Part shown: positions 24,209 through 37,918 of the stretch, piece by piece | Layout of the letters: each line of letters starts with the position of its first letter | Position numbering within the stretch: position 1 is the first letter of the stretch | NCBI RefSeq assembly: GCF_964355755.1 | Contig: NC_092675.1 | Location: forward strand, 26,948,412 to 27,012,411 | Direction of reading: 5' to 3' | DNA length: 64,000 nucleotides | DNA from: Antedon mediterranea | Lineage: Eukaryota > Echinodermata > Crinoidea > Comatulida > Antedonidae | The notes under the pieces: model-generated | Told to the model about the DNA's origin: nothing | Database searches by the model: none | Seen by the model: the letters and a program-made list of their open reading frames with translations, nothing else | Program-made: the position numbers and the translations under genes

Positions 24209-24947
24209 CCACAATAGCTCTATTCATTTCATTCTATCTGTGATGAGAAGGGGAAATACATTCATAGAGAAAACAATCTATTGAAATTATTTAATAAATC
24301 AAGAGTTGAACCATGAAAACATTGATAACCGTCGTTCTTACTCCTACCATGGAGACTTATTTCTCCATGCTCCTACTCACTCTAGCGTGGACTGCCAATT
24401 ACTGCAATTAACTTGTCTGATGCTCAGCAACCGGCATTCAAAGTTGCGGCAGGATAGACTCTTTTGAATGCGACAGTAATCCTGTCGATACCACAGGGAG
24501 TTCCCCATTTCATTACGGATGAATTAATCTGCAGAATGTTTGAAATATTTCTTTGAGCTATATAAGCGTCATGATGTATTCCACAATACGCACAACTGCA
24601 CAAGCACAACATTGTCGAATGAAATACATTTCATCTAACACGTCGGCACACACACGGATTGATAACTCGCATGTGTTACAACATAATTATTCAGAAATAG
24701 TGACAACTATTTGAAAAATAAAGGTAAATTTCTTTCGTAGGCTACTCTACATTCGTTTAAGCCAATAAGTAGGAAAATCCGGGATTATAGTTCCGGTACG
24801 TTGCTGCTTTGAAGTACAAATTATTATCTTCTTATTTTTAGATTTCAAGTTATCTCAAACGTAAGAGTTTACACTCAGTAGAAGGCCTATTCGCATTAGG
24901 CTAACAAGGATAAACCTGTAAAAAATAAACATTTGTTATAGTTTATA

Positions 24948-26400
24948 ATGTTGTCTATTTTCCAAATGCTATTGTGTTGTGTGTCAATACCGGGCACAAT
25001 GTCTTGTTGGAGTACATCAGATTGCCCCGTGTGCCCCGAAGAACAGAAGACAACAACTACACAGCCCAGCTTAACTTTGATCTCCGGTGTAGAAGCATCA
25101 CCACCCATACTCTCGGATGAACAGTCAGACATCCTTCGAGAATTAGGTGATCAACTAGACAGCCTATCATGTGACAAATTGGAGAATACTGTTTACAATA
25201 CAACACAACTTCCTTCACCACCGATAGAGTTAGACGGCAACCAGGCGATGATTCTCAAAGATGTTTTTCCCGAGCTTAAAAATAACAACACAGGTCAAAA
25301 TAACCAGACAAATGGTTGTAACCAGATTGAGTAAGTTTAAACATCTATTAAAATAATAATATAAACAATAACAAAAAAAGTTGAAGTGAGACGTATGAAA
25401 TACAAGCATTAAAAAACCCTCCGAATATACCATAGAACACCTTATAGCACACGTTATTTGAAACAATGTTATATTTATAATGAATATGGTACTAAAAAAT
25501 GTTGTTTTACAGAACTGGGTTGTCTAAAAAACGGAGTGTTAACGCCGCAAACGTGTGTGCATTTGAAACCGCAGATATAGCCCTTAACCTTGCGCTAGAT
25601 AAGCGTGGATCTCCTGTTTACGTGGCACAGGTAGGCTACGCTAAATTTTAGAAGTTACGCTAAATAGATGAAAATAATATTTTTAGTGTGTATATCAGCC
25701 TATTCGTTTTCTATTCAATTTTAGATGTATCGTATATTTTCAGAAAAAAAAAAAATTCAAATCAAATCATCATTATGTTTACTATTTTAAAGAACTTTAT
25801 TCTGTGAGTCACCCTGCACCGAAGATTATAATAAAGCGCCGTATTAATTTTAAAAAAGTTAATCATATTTTGAGTATGCATAGGCCTAATGCATAGGCCT
25901 ACTCGTGGTTTGAAATCTTTGTTTACTTTCGCTCGCGACGATTTTCCAGACGAAATGTAATCAAATAAATTTACCTGTTAATTGCTTAAACTTTTTGTTT
26001 TTGGCTCGAATTTTCGACCTAAAATGAATAACTGTAATATTACATTGATATGGCCAATTTAAATTTAGAATATTTTGACCTTCATTGTTTTTGTTTCAAA
26101 GGACAATACATCTTTAATCAAAGAATGTCCGTAACGTGTACGTAAATTCCAGAAATCTGTAAAATTTTCATCTTTAACAAATTTGTTTTTTTGTTATATT
26201 CACAGAACACGCGATACAACCTTCTACAAATGTTTCAAGAAAACCTTTGCTTGAGTACTGACTGCGGGGGAGGCTTACAATGCTCTTGCAACAATCAATT
26301 TACTCACAACGCAATGGCTGTTGTGAGTTATCTGAAAGGGAATAATCTCAGATTCTACCAAGCAGACATACAGTTACGTTCTTGTTCAGGTTTTGTATAG
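24948..26400 (+). CDS. Small secreted proprotein family, member P2
   Basis: Exons 24948-25330, 25513-25630 and 26206-26400 (231 codons before TAG). Duplicate of P1: same signal-like start MLSIFQMLLCCVSIPG and prodomain LSDEQSDILRELGDQLDSLSC ... YNTTQ ... PPIELDGNQ. Exon 2 reads TGLSKKRSVNAANVCAF and so keeps a dibasic KKR just before the mature cysteine domain, which P1 has lost. Exon 3 is nearly identical to P1: ENLCLSTDCGGGLQCSC, AVVSYLKGNN, final RSCSGFV; six mature cysteines. Compact introns (182 and 575 bases) probably show the ancestral structure. Function unknown; secretion and processing are inferred from the signal peptide and basic site. Confidence 0.9.
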
Positions 26401-26636
26401 ACCTACAACTTTGAATAGAAAAGACTATGCCTGTTTTCCCACTGTGCTGTTCATAATTTCATTTCTCTGACGAATTCTAGTTCCTAGAGTTTTTTTTTCG
26501 ATTTAGAAAATGGTTTTGAATAGCTTCTACGTTTGTTCGAACTGTGCAACCAATCAATCTTCGAATTAATGATAAATAAAATACAGGCTTTAGGCCAAAT
26601 GTTTCTTTAAAAGGTAATGACCCTTCTTCCTTCCTA

Positions 26637-26817
26637 AAGCTTGGTTCCCACTAGAACGTAACGCACGGACGTAAACGCAACGCAAGCGTTTTAACCAAAG
26701 ACAAGCGAAGTTAAAGACAGTTCGCAATCACAAGCGAATAAGCCATCGCTTGTGATTGGTCAATTCACTTGCGTTGCGTTACGTCATTGCGTTGCGTCGC
26801 TAGTGGGAACCAAGCTT
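26637..26817. mobile_element. MITE family A, copy 2
   Basis: Clean terminal inverted repeats: starts AAGCTTGGTTCCCACTAGAACG and ends CGCTAGTGGGAACCAAGCTT. The inside has ACGC/GCGT-rich sequence and GTGATTGGTCAATTC. 181 bases, no ORF. Confidence 0.9.
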
Positions 26818-27104
26818 AAAATAGCCAAGCAAGGATTTATGCAAATATATAGTTTATACTAATTGAATTTAATATTTCTTTTGCCTTTTATTAAGCTTAT
26901 TTATTATAATCTAGAATTTGAATCCTAATTTATGATAATCAAAAAAATTGTATGACGGTACTAAAGTATCTAGTATCTGAAAGGTTCTTTTTGTACTGTA
27001 CACTATAACTATATACTAAAACGGTCAAGTAATGCAGTACAAACAATTACTATTATTGTTACATCAAATACCTATATATTTCTAACTGTAACACAAATCC
27101 CATT

Positions 27105-27420
27105 CACAATTAATTATTATTATTATTATTATTATTATTTATTGCCAAAAACCAGTTACAAACAAACAGAACACAGAAACTAAGGGAGTAGGCAGGAACC
27201 TAAAAGTGAACCTAATCACTATAACAAGAGTTCAGGTTCCGTACTCCCAAAGTAACAACAATGATATAAAATAAACTTAATGATGATATTCTCGAATTAT
27301 GTTTTTAAAATGTTAGGATAATAAGTTCTCAACCGGATGGTATCAGTAATAAATGACTAACATTATATGGGTATGCGCAACTAGCCTCCATATTTAAAAA
27401 AGGGTAATATCAAGAACAGT
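27105..27420 (-). mobile_element. Probable LINE 3'-end fragment with (ATT)n tail
   Basis: A (TTA)n run at 27110-27140 (a 3' tail read on the minus strand) adjoins non-repetitive sequence without an ORF up to about 27420. The form matches LINE tails elsewhere in the window, but no protein-coding part remains. Confidence 0.4.
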
Positions 27421-27429
27421 TTAAAAGCA

Positions 27430-27860
27430 GCAGCAGCAACAACAACAGTAAAGCTTGGGTAAATAAAACGAAACACAAGAACGTAAACAGCAACAGCATT
27501 ACAGCAGTGACAACAGTAAAGCTTGGGTAAATAAAACGAAACACAAGAACGTAAACAGCAACAGCATTACAGCAGTGACAACAGTAAAGCTTGGGTAAAT
27601 AAAACGAAACACAAGAACGTAAACAGCAACAGCATTACAGCAGTGACAACAGTAAAGCTTGGGTAAATAAAACGAAACACAAGAACGTAAACAGCAACAG
27701 CATTACAGTAGTGACAACAGTAGGCTTGGGTAAATAAAACAAAACACAAGAACGTAAACAGCAACAGCATTACAGCAGTGACAACAGTAAAGCTTGGGTA
27801 AATAAAACGAAACACAAGAACGTAAACAGCAACAACATTACAACAGTGACAATAGCCACA
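27430..27860. repeat. 68-base minisatellite
   Basis: About six tandem units of 68 bases containing AAACAGCAACAGCATTACAG, CAGTGACAACAGTAAAGCTT and GGGTAAATAAAACGAAACAC. The units are almost identical, so the array is young. The open frame across it is a by-product. Confidence 0.95.
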
Positions 27861-27877
27861 CCATCATTGTACTATTT

Positions 27878-28671
27878 ATACACAACACCATATAAGTACA
27901 GTAATACATCGGTTAACATTTATTATATATTTAATACCAGCCACTGCCGTGGTACCTTACTCTCAATAACAAAATACCTTAGTAATTATTGCTTATTTAT
28001 GTATTATATATTTATGCTACTACTGTGATCTACACACCTTAAATAATTTAATTCTTAATTGTTTTTTGGCTATTTCGGGGGCTACTCTTGTCATACTAGT
28101 TCGCTGTGTTACGGATATTTTATGAGACCTGAGTAGGACCCAGGTGAATTCCACTGAGTGTCGGTAAATTATTAGTACCGAGTAGGCCTACGTGGAATAT
28201 AATATTTTATTGGGGGCGAGATAATTGTCAAGAATTATACCAGCCCAATTGAGCGACTAGCTAAGTAGCACCATAATAGTAAGATGGGATGATGATGGGG
28301 ATGGTTGGGTGGGAAAATAAAATCTGACTGATGCTAGCGTGTTGCTGTAACATCAATGATACATGTCCAGTTTGTTATACTATGTATAGTCAATCTGATC
28401 TATTTGATAGGGACACCTGTTTTTATAAATATGTCGCCTAGTCTTTTAAGTTTAATTTATTAGTACGGTAACCTTGTGTACAATACCAATTCTCCTTAAA
28501 AAAGTAGACTTAAAGGAGGCAGTACCAAACCCATCCATCAACTGTCACTTGTTGAGGTCACTATAGTGTAGGTATAATTATCTATTGATATTCAATGCCC
28601 TTGTAGTGGAGTCCGGGTTACTCCAGATGGTATTGTGTATAAACTATAATTTAGTTTCCCAAATTTGCTTT
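27878..28671. mobile_element. Non-autonomous Crypton-like element (sister of the recombinase element)
   Basis: Its left part (TATACACAACACC to CCCAATTGAGCGA, 27878-28258) and right part (ATAAATATGTCGCC to CCCAAATTTGCT, 28423-28671) are repeated almost exactly in the adjoining copy at 28672-28780, 37387-37657 and 39545-39790. The 165 bases between them (28259-28423) are replaced there by a tyrosine-recombinase cassette. No terminal inverted repeats are evident, as expected for Crypton-type elements. It also preserves the uninterrupted target site of the Helitron array (27985/27986). Confidence 0.7.
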
Positions 28672-28780
28672 TATACACAACACCATATAAGTACAGTAAT
28701 ACATCGGTTAACATTTATTATATATTTAATACCAGCCACTGCCGTGGTACCTTACTCTCAATAACAAAATACCTTAGTAA

Positions 28781-29080
28781 TTAGTTATCCGCTTGGTATA
28801 CCAAGCGGATAATTAGTTATCCGCTTGGTATACCAAGCGGATAACTCCTTGTTATTGTATGAGATCAACAGTTTTTTGGTTATCCGCAACGAAGTTGCAG
28901 GATAACCTCTTGTGATTGTACGAAATCATCAACATCAACTTTTTAGTTATCCGCACTTGGCGGATAACTCCTTGTTATTGTATGGGATCATCACTTTTTT
29001 TTTCTGTATTATTAGTTATCCGCACTTGGCGGATAACTCCTTGTTATTGTATGGGATCATCACTTTTTTTTTCTGTATTA
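28781..29080 (+). repeat. Reiterated 5' hairpin ends of the Helitron-like array
   Basis: GTTATCCGC..GCGGATAAC hairpins recur at 28781, 28813, about 28876, 28943 and 29012. The first two are 32-base perfect palindromes (TTGGTATACCAA centre). The third has a different stem (GGTTATCC GCAAC..GTTGC AGGATAACC) that still pairs. The last two are in 69-base direct repeats. Confidence 0.8.
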
Positions 29081-32000
29081 TTCTTCTTTCTTTCCTTCCA
29101 TTTTTGTGTAGAGCGTTTCTCTGAAATGTGTAAACATAACATTTCATAACTTTGACAACATGTGGGCATTTACGTGAACTTGTGCACCTCCTATTTTTGA
29201 ATGACGTCAGAGTTGCGTAACGTGACTTACGCGCGATTTTATGAATTTCGCGTATTTAACATAGATCGAAAATCATAAAACATTTTAAACTGAAACTTGG
29301 CAAAAGCTTAATTTATATCTTACGCTAACTTTCTATCGATTAAAAATGGCATGTTTTGCAAGAAATTACGCGCGCACGCGCATTTAAAATTTCACTTTCT
29401 TCCTTTTTTTGTGAGCCCTTTTTCTCTAAAATGTGTAAACAGAACATATCGTAACTTTGTCAAAATATAGACATTTACGTGAAGTTGTGCACCTCCTATG
29501 TTTGAAAAACGTCAGAGTTGCGCAACGTGACTTGCACGCAATTTTATGAATTTAAATGATTGATCAGAGGTTAAAAACCAAAAGTCGATTTGTATTGAGA
29601 CTTTGTGAAAATTTAATTTATATCAAGAGTCAATTTTCTGTGGATTAAAAATGGCATGTTTCACACAAAGTTACGCGCGCACGCGCATTTAAAATTTCAA
29701 AATGCGCAAAATTAATTTCTAATCAGTTTTCTACGCGTTTCATGTAATTTTAAGCATGTCAAAAATTCCCACGCACCCGCAAATTGTTACGTGCGCGGTG
29801 CGCATGTAGCGTTGAAAACATATTTTTTTCTCGTGATTTATGTTTTTCTAGCTTTTTTTAGTAATTTTACCAACTTTTAAACAATTTTGACTTAAAATCA
29901 CGTCATACGAGCACGTCGAATTTAACAATTTGTGCGCTTTTTTGATGAAAAAGTTCAAAAATTTGTCAAAATTATGCCTTTTTTTAAACAGTCGTAATTT
30001 CTAAACTGCACGGTCAACTTTTTGTGGATAACATATTCTGGAAGTTGATTAGTTGTATATCGGATCACGTATTAATATGGCTAACCGGACATTATGACGT
30101 CATCGTATGGCCACGCAAATATAAAATAAAGGATTTTTGTATCTTTCGTTATAGGTCATCACATTTAATAGAGCGCATCTCAACTTAGCCGTTTTCCATT
30201 TTCACCCCGATTTTGATATTATCTAGGTAAATCAACTATCTTTCGTATGAGTTAAAAATATTTTAATTTTTATGACGTCATCATGTCTAAAAATGTAAAT
30301 AACGTGGGTCACTTATCTTCGTCTTTACAGTAAATTTCAATCTGTTATAGCTCGTCAGAATAAAACGTGATAATCATAATTAAAACGTTTTCTGGAAGCT
30401 ATTGGATTGTAGATACGAATTTATGTAAACATTTTGCCAATCGGATGTTGTGACGTCATCATATGGCCAGTTGAATAAAAAAAGTCGTATTTTCATATTT
30501 TGCGTAATAGTTCATCACATTTAAAAGGGCGCGCATCTATATTTTACGTATTCAAATTTCTTCTACACGTTAATATGTTGTTGCTGAGATAATTTCCTTC
30601 CGAAATTGCTATCTTAGTGTTTCATCGTGATACCGTCGCCATGTTACAAATTTGAATAAATGGCGGGTCCCGTAAATTCACCTATTCTACACTGTATGTA
30701 ACATGTATACAGATTATACTGTTTGCATGTATATACTATATGACACAAAATTGACAGAATTCAGCACTAACATCATATCATATTCTTCAGATCAGGTCAT
30801 AATGCGATAATTTTTTTCTGTGTGCAATATTCTAACGTATGACGTGCGCGTGGCGTTTGTCGTGCGGATAACTAACTCGTCAAAGTGACGAGTTACATGT
30901 CTAGTTCTTCTTTCTTTCCTTCCATTTTTGTGTAGAGCGTTTCTCTGAAATGTGTAAACATAACATTTCATAACTTTGACAACATGTGGGCATTTACGTG
31001 AACTTGTGCACCTCCTATTTTTGAATGACGTCAGAGTTGCGTAACGTGACTTACGCGCGATTTTATGAATTTCGCGTATTTAACATAGATCGAAAATCAT
31101 AAAACATTTTAAACTGAAACTTGGCAAAAGCTTAATTTATATCTTACGCTAACTTTCTATCGATTAAAAATGGCATGTTTTGCAAGAAATTACGCGCGCA
31201 CGCGCATTTAAAATTTCACTTTCTTCCTTTTTTTGTGAGCCCTTTTTCTCTAAAATGTGTAAACAGAACATATCGTAACTTTGTCAAAATATAGACATTT
31301 ACGTGAAGTTGTGCACCTCCTATGTTTGAAAAACGTCAGAGTTGCGCAACGTGACTTGCACGCAATTTTATGAATTTAAATGATTGATCAGAGGTTAAAA
31401 ACCAAAAGTCGATTTGTATTGAGACTTTGTGAAAATTTAATTTATATCAAGAGTCAATTTTCTGTGGATTAAAAATGGCATGTTTCACACAAAGTTACGC
31501 GCGCACGCGCATTTAAAATTTCAAAATGCGCAAAATTAATTTCTAATCAGTTTTCTACGCGTTTCATGTAATTTTAAGCATGTCAAAAATTCCCACGCAC
31601 CCGCAAATTGTTACGTGCGCGGTGCGCATGTAGCGTTGAAAACATATTTTTTTCTCGTGATTTATGTTTTTCTAGCTTTTTTTAGTAATTTTACCAACTT
31701 TTAAACAATTTTGACTTAAAATCACGTCATACGAGCACGTCGAATTTAACAATTTGTGCGCTTTTTTGATGAAAAAGTTCAAAAATTTGTCAAAATTATG
31801 CCTTTTTTTAAACAGTCGTAATTTCTAAACTGCACGGTCAACTTTTTGTGGATAACATATTCTGGAAGTTGATTAGTTGTATATCGGATCACGTATTAAT
31901 ATGGCTAACCGGACATTATGACGTCATCGTATGGCCACGCAAATATAAAATAAAGGATTTTTGTATCTTTCGTTATAGGTCATCACATTTAATAGAGCGC

Positions 32001-35000
32001 ATCTCAACTTAGCCGTTTTCCATTTTCACCCCGATTTTGATATTATCTAGGTAAATCAACTATCTTTCGTATGAGTTAAAAATATTTTAATTTTTATGAC
32101 GTCATCATGTCTAAAAATGTAAATAACGTGGGTCACTTATCTTCGTCTTTACAGTAAATTTCAATCTGTTATAGCTCGTCAGAATAAAACGTGATAATCA
32201 TAATTAAAACGTTTTCTGGAAGCTATTGGATTGTAGATACGAATTTATGTAAACATTTTGCCAATCGGATGTTGTGACGTCATCATATGGCCAGTTGAAT
32301 AAAAAAAGTCGTATTTTCATATTTTGCGTAATAGTTCATCACATTTAAAAGGGCGCGCATCTATATTTTACGTATTCAAATTTCTTCTACACGTTAATAT
32401 GTTGTTGCTGAGATAATTTCCTTCCGAAATTGCTATCTTAGTGTTTCATCGTGATACCGTCGCCATGTTACAAATTTGAATAAATGGCGGGTCCCGTAAA
32501 TTCACCTATTCTACACTGTATGTAACATGTATACAGATTATACTGTTTGCATGTATATACTATATGACACAAAATTGACAGAATTCAGCACTAACATCAT
32601 ATCATATTCTTCAGATCAGGTCATAATGCGATAATTTTTTTCTGTGTGCAATATTCTAACGTATGACGTGCGCGTGGCGTTTGTCGTGCGGATAACTAAC
32701 TCGTCAAAGTGACGAGTTACATGTCTAGTTATTTCTCTTCTTTCTTTCTGTATGATTTTTGTGGAACGCTTTTCTCTAAAACTTGCAAACATAACATTTT
32801 GTAACTTTTTCAACATATCGTCATGCACATGAAGATGTGCAGCGAAGCTTTTCATGATGTTTACAATTGCGCAACGTGACGTACGCGCGATTTAACGATT
32901 TTGTCGTATTTAACATAGCTCGACAACCAAATAACATTTCAACTTGAAACTTTGCAAAAGTTTAATTTATATCATGCGCTAACTTTCTGTTGAAAAAAAA
33001 TTGCGTGTTTTACACAAAGTTACGCGCGCACGCGCATTTAAAATTTCAAAATGCGCAAAATTAATTTATAATCAACTTTCTACGCGTTTCATGTCGTTTT
33101 AAGCATGTCAAAAATTCCCACGCGTGCGCACATTTTTACGTGTGCGGTGCGCACGTAGCATTCAAAACGTATTTTTTTCGCGTGATTTATAATTTTCCAG
33201 CCTTTTCTAGTAATTTTACCAAATTTTAAACAATTTCGACTTAAAGATACGTCATACGAGCACGTCGAATTGGACAATTTTCGCGCGTTTTTTATGAAAA
33301 GGTTAAAAAATTCGTTTAAAATATGCCTTTTTTTAAACAGTCGTAATTTCTAAACTAGACGGTCAACTTTTTGTGGATGACATATTCTGGAAGTAGATGA
33401 GTTATAGATATCGGATCAGGTATTAATATGGCTAACCGGATATTGTGACGTTATCGTATGGCCACGCGAATATAAAATTTACGATTTTTGTATCTTTCGT
33501 CATAGCTCATCACATTGAATAGAGCGCATCTCCACTTATCCGTTTTCCATTTTCACCCCGATTTTGATATTGTCTAGGTCAATCAACTATCTTTCGAATG
33601 AGTTAAAAATATTTTAATTTTTTTGACGTCATCATGCCTAAAAATTTAAATCACGTGTGGCATTAATTTCATCTTTACTGTAAATTTTAATCTGTTATAG
33701 CTCGTAAGAATAAAATGTGATAATCACGATTAAAACTTTTTCTGGAAGCTATTGGATTGTAGATACGAAATTATGTTAAAATGTTGCCAATCGGATGTTG
33801 TGACGTCATCATATGGCCAGTTAAATAAAAAAGGTCGTATTTTCATCTTTTGCGTCATAATCCATTACACTTAAAAGAGCGCGCATCAATATTTCACGTA
33901 TTCAAATTTCTTCTACACGCTAATACGTTGTTGCTGAGATAATTTCTTTTCGGAATTGCTACCTTCGCGTTTCATTTTAAAACCGTCAACATGTTAAAAA
34001 TTGCAATAAATAGCGGGTCCCGTAATTTCACCTATTCTACACTGTATGTGATATGGATACAGATTATACTGTGTATATACTATATATGAATTTAAATAAT
34101 AAAATTCAGCAATAACAACATATCATATTCTTCAGTTCAGGTCATAATGCCAACGTGAACACTTCCTTTTGTCCTCAACCTATCCTCTTAATGTTAATGT
34201 TGCACCACTTGCGCGGCGGATAACCAAACTCGTCAAAGTGACGAGTTACATGTCTAGTTTCTGTATTATTAGTTATCCGCATTGAGCGGATAACTCCTTG
34301 TAACTGTCCTGTTTCATCATCTTTTTTTTTTTTTTTTTCTGTATTCTTCTTTCTTTCTGTCATTTTTGTGTCTCGCGTAACTCAAAAACGTGTAAACATA
34401 ACATTTCATAACTTTGTCAACATGTGGGCATTTACGTGAAATTGTGCACCTCCTATTTTTGAATGACGTCAGAGTTGCGCAACATGACTTACGCGCGTTT
34501 TTCCGAATTTCGCGTATTTAACATAGATCGAAAACCATATAACAATTTAAATTGAAACTGAAAAAAAGTTTAAGTTATATCTTGCGCTAACTGACTATGG
34601 AGAAAAAATGGCATGTTCCACACGAAGTTAGGCGCGCACGCGCGTTTAAAATTTCAAATTGCGAAAAATCAATTTATAATCAACTTTCTACGCGTTTCAT
34701 GTCATTTTAAGCATGTAAAAAATTCCCACGCGCGCACTTTTTTTTACGCGCGCGGTGCGAACGTAGCGTTGAAAACAATTTTACTCTCGTGATTTATGTT
34801 TTCAAGCCTTTTATAGTAATTTTACCAAATTTGAAACAATTTCGACTTCAAATTACGTCATACGGGCACGTCGAATTGAATAATTTATGTGCGTTTTTGA
34901 GGAAAAAGTTCAAAAATTTGTCAAAATTATACCTTTTTTTAAACAATCATAGATTCTAAACTACGAGGTAAACTTTGTTTAAATTACATATCCAGGAAGA

Positions 35001-37386
35001 TGATAAGTTGTAGATAAGGAATCATGCATTGATATGGCAAACGGGACATTGTGACGTCATCGTATGGCCACGCGAATATAAAATATAGGATTTTTGTATC
35101 TTTCGTCATAGCGCATCTCATTTAATAGAGCGCCTCTCCACTTATCCGTATTCCATTTTAACCCAGATTTTGAAATTTTCTAGGTCAATCAACTATCTTA
35201 CCCATGAGTAAAAATTTTTTTAATTTTTATGACGTCATCATGTCTAAAAATGTAAATAACGTGGGTCACTTATATTTATCTTTACAGTAAATTTTAATCT
35301 GTTATAGCTCATCAGAATAAAATGTGATAATCACGATTAAAACGTTTTCTGGAAGCTATTGGATTGTAGATACGAATTCATGTAAACATTTTGCCAATCG
35401 GATGTTGTGACATCATCATATGGCCAGTTGAATAAAAAAAGACGTATTTTCATATTTTGCGTAATAGTTCATCACATTTAAAAGGGTGCGCATCTATATT
35501 TTACGTATTCAAATTTCTTCTACACGTTAATATGTTGTTCCTGAGATAATTTCCTTCTGAAATTGCTATCTAAGTGTTTCATTTTGATACCGTCGCCATG
35601 TTAAAAATTGGAATAAATGGCGGGTCCCGTAATTTCACCTATTCTACACTGTATGTAATATGTATACAGATTATACTGTTTGCATGTATATACTATATGA
35701 CACAAAATTGACAGAATTCAGCACTAACAGCATATCATATTCTTCAGTTCTTGTCATAATGCCATAATCTTTATCTGTGTGCAATATTCCAACGTATGAC
35801 GTGCACGTGGCGTTTGTCGTGGTGCGGATAACTAACTCGTCAATGTGACGAGTTTCATGTCTAGTTCTTCTTTCCATCCTTCCTTTTTGTGGATCGCGTT
35901 TCTCTAAAATGTGTAAACATAACATTTCATAACTTTGACAACATATGGGTATTTACGTGAAGTTGTGCACCTCCTATTTTTGAATGATGTCATAGTTGCG
36001 CAACGTAACTTACGCGCAATTTTATGAATTTCAATGATTGATCATAGATTAAAAACTAAAAGTCATTTAGTATTGACACTTTGACAAAATTTAAGTCATA
36101 TCAGGGGCAAACTTTCTACGGATTAAAAATGGCATGTTTCACAAGAAGTTACGCGCGCACGCGCATTTAAAATTTCAAAATGCGCAAAATTAATTTCTAA
36201 TCAACTTTTTATGCGTTTCTTGTCATTTTGAGCATGTCAAAAATTCCCACGGGCGCGCAATTTTTTACGCACGCGGTGCGCACGTAGCGTTAAAAACATA
36301 TTTTTTTCCCTTGAATCATATTTTTCAAGCTTTTCCTAGTAATTTTGAAAACAATTTAGACCTTTTCCAATTTAAATAACGCCATACGAACACGTTGAAT
36401 TAAACATTTCATGCGCGTTTTTTATGAAAAAGCTTAAAAAATCGTCAAAATTATGTCTTTTTTTAAACAGTCATAGTTTCTAAAGTAAACCGTGAACCGT
36501 TTATTTTTATTACAAAATCTAGAAGTTGATGAGTTGTAGATATCGGATCATGCATCGATAAGGCTAAAAAAACATTGTGACGTCATCGTATGGCCACACG
36601 AATGTAAAATATAGGATTTTTGTCTCTTTCGTTATTGCTCATCACATTCAATGGAGCGCATCACGCTTATCTGTATTCCTTTTTCTCCTACATTTATATA
36701 TTGTGTAGGTCAATCAACTTTCTTTAGCATGAGATAAAAATATTTTAATTTTTATGACGTCATCATGCCAAAAAATTTTAATTACGTGGGTCATTAATTT
36801 CATCTTTACAGTAAATTTTAATCTGTAATAGCTCGTAAGAATAAAATGTGATAATCACGATTAAAACGTTTTATGGAAGCTATTGGATTGTAGATACGAA
36901 TTCATGTAAACATTTTGCCAATCGGATGTTGTGACGTCATCATATGGCCAGTTGAATAAAAAAAGTCGTATTTTCATATTTTGCGTAATAGTTCATCACA
37001 TTTAAAAGGGTGCGCATCTATATTTTACGTATTCAAATTTCTTCTACACGTTAATATGTTGTTCCTGAGATAATTTCCTTCTGAAATTGCTATCTAAGTG
37101 TTTCATTTTGATACCGTCGCCATGTTAAAAATTGGAATAAATGGCGGGTCCCGTAATTTCACCTATTCTACACTGCATGTAATATGTATACAGATTATAC
37201 TGTTTGCATGTATACTATATGACACAAAATTGACAGAATTCAGCACTAACAGCATATCATATTCTTCAGTTCTTGTCATAATGCCATAATCTTTACCTGT
37301 GTGCAATATTCCAACGTAAGACGTGCACGTGGCGTTTGTCGTGGTGCGGATAACTAACTCGTCAAAGTGACGAGTTTCATGTCTAG
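28781..37386 (+). mobile_element. Helitron-like (Helentron/HINE-type) tandem array of five units
   Basis: Five head-to-tail non-coding units, each ending in a hairpin (ACTCGTCA..TGACGAGT) followed by TACATGTCTAG or TTCATGTCTAG: ends at 30904, 32728, 34256, 35864 and 37386. Units 1 (29081-30904) and 2 (30905-32728) are both 1824 bases and look identical; units 3-5 are diverged and 1.5-1.6 kb. The 5' end begins TTAGTTATCCGC, whose complement GCGGATAACTAA stands just before the 3' hairpin. Insertion is between A28780 and T37387 without target duplication, shown by the empty site at 27985/27986. Hairpin plus CTAG end, A|T target and no duplication are Helitron hallmarks; the terminal repeat suggests the Helentron type. 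No Rep/helicase ORF. Confidence 0.8.
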
Positions 37387-37918
37387 TTATTGCTTATTTA
37401 TGTATTATATATTTATGCTACTACTGTGATCTACACACCTTAAATAATTTAATTCTTAATTGTTTTTTGGCTATTTCGGGGGCTACTCTTGTCATACTAG
37501 TTCGCTGTGTTACGGATATTTTATGAGACCTGAGTAGGACCCAGGTGAATTCCACTGAGTGTCGGTAAATTATTAGTACCGAGTAGGCCTACGTGGAATA
37601 TAATATTTTATTGGGGGCGAGATAATTGTCAAGAATTATACCAGCCCAATTGAGCGAATAGCATGAGAGAAAGCCCCCAAGAAATAAACCAAAGTGTATA
37701 TTAATAAAAGTAGTTTAAATTGTATAAGAACAGGCTCTAAAAAGAATAAGGTAGGCCTATTAAACGGCCTAGTACGAGAAAAGACTATTTACATAGTTTT
37801 TAAAAATGATATTACATTTAATTCTTGGTAAACATACTATACCAAGAAGAATAAAAAGAAAACGTAAAATCATAAATATACTGCTCTTGTAAAAAAAAAT
37901 AAAAATATTAGGATACAG

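Larger units (their letters stand above)
21836..26620 (+). repeat. Segmental duplication, copy 2 (carries P2)
   Basis: Collinear with 14470-21060 (see copy 1). It lacks the intron-2 insertion and the GGTC-rich element, and has gained a LINE fragment (22803-23220), a short LINE-tail-like insert near 23542-23610 and a tripling of a 70-base segment (23998-24208). Confidence 0.85.

Noticed and set aside
27567-27815. Repeated hydrophobic ORF (FLCFVLFTQ) on the minus strand
   Set aside because: A by-product of the 68-base minisatellite being open in one frame.
27430-27860. Regularly spaced repeats that could suggest a CRISPR array
   Set aside because: The 68-base units are contiguous with no unique spacers, the genome is eukaryotic and no cas-like gene is present. 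The same holds for the arrays at 9642 and 37919.
28912-29149. Two overlapping ORFs with repeated YPHLADNSLLLYG or VIRTWRITP
   Set aside because: Translations of the reiterated 5' ends of the Helitron-like array in two frames; no coding constraint.
32616-35925. Minus-strand ORFs with shared ITRHVTRHFDELVIRT segments
   Set aside because: Antisense translation of the conserved hairpin end (CTCGTCA..TGACGAG) of consecutive Helitron-like units; not proteins.
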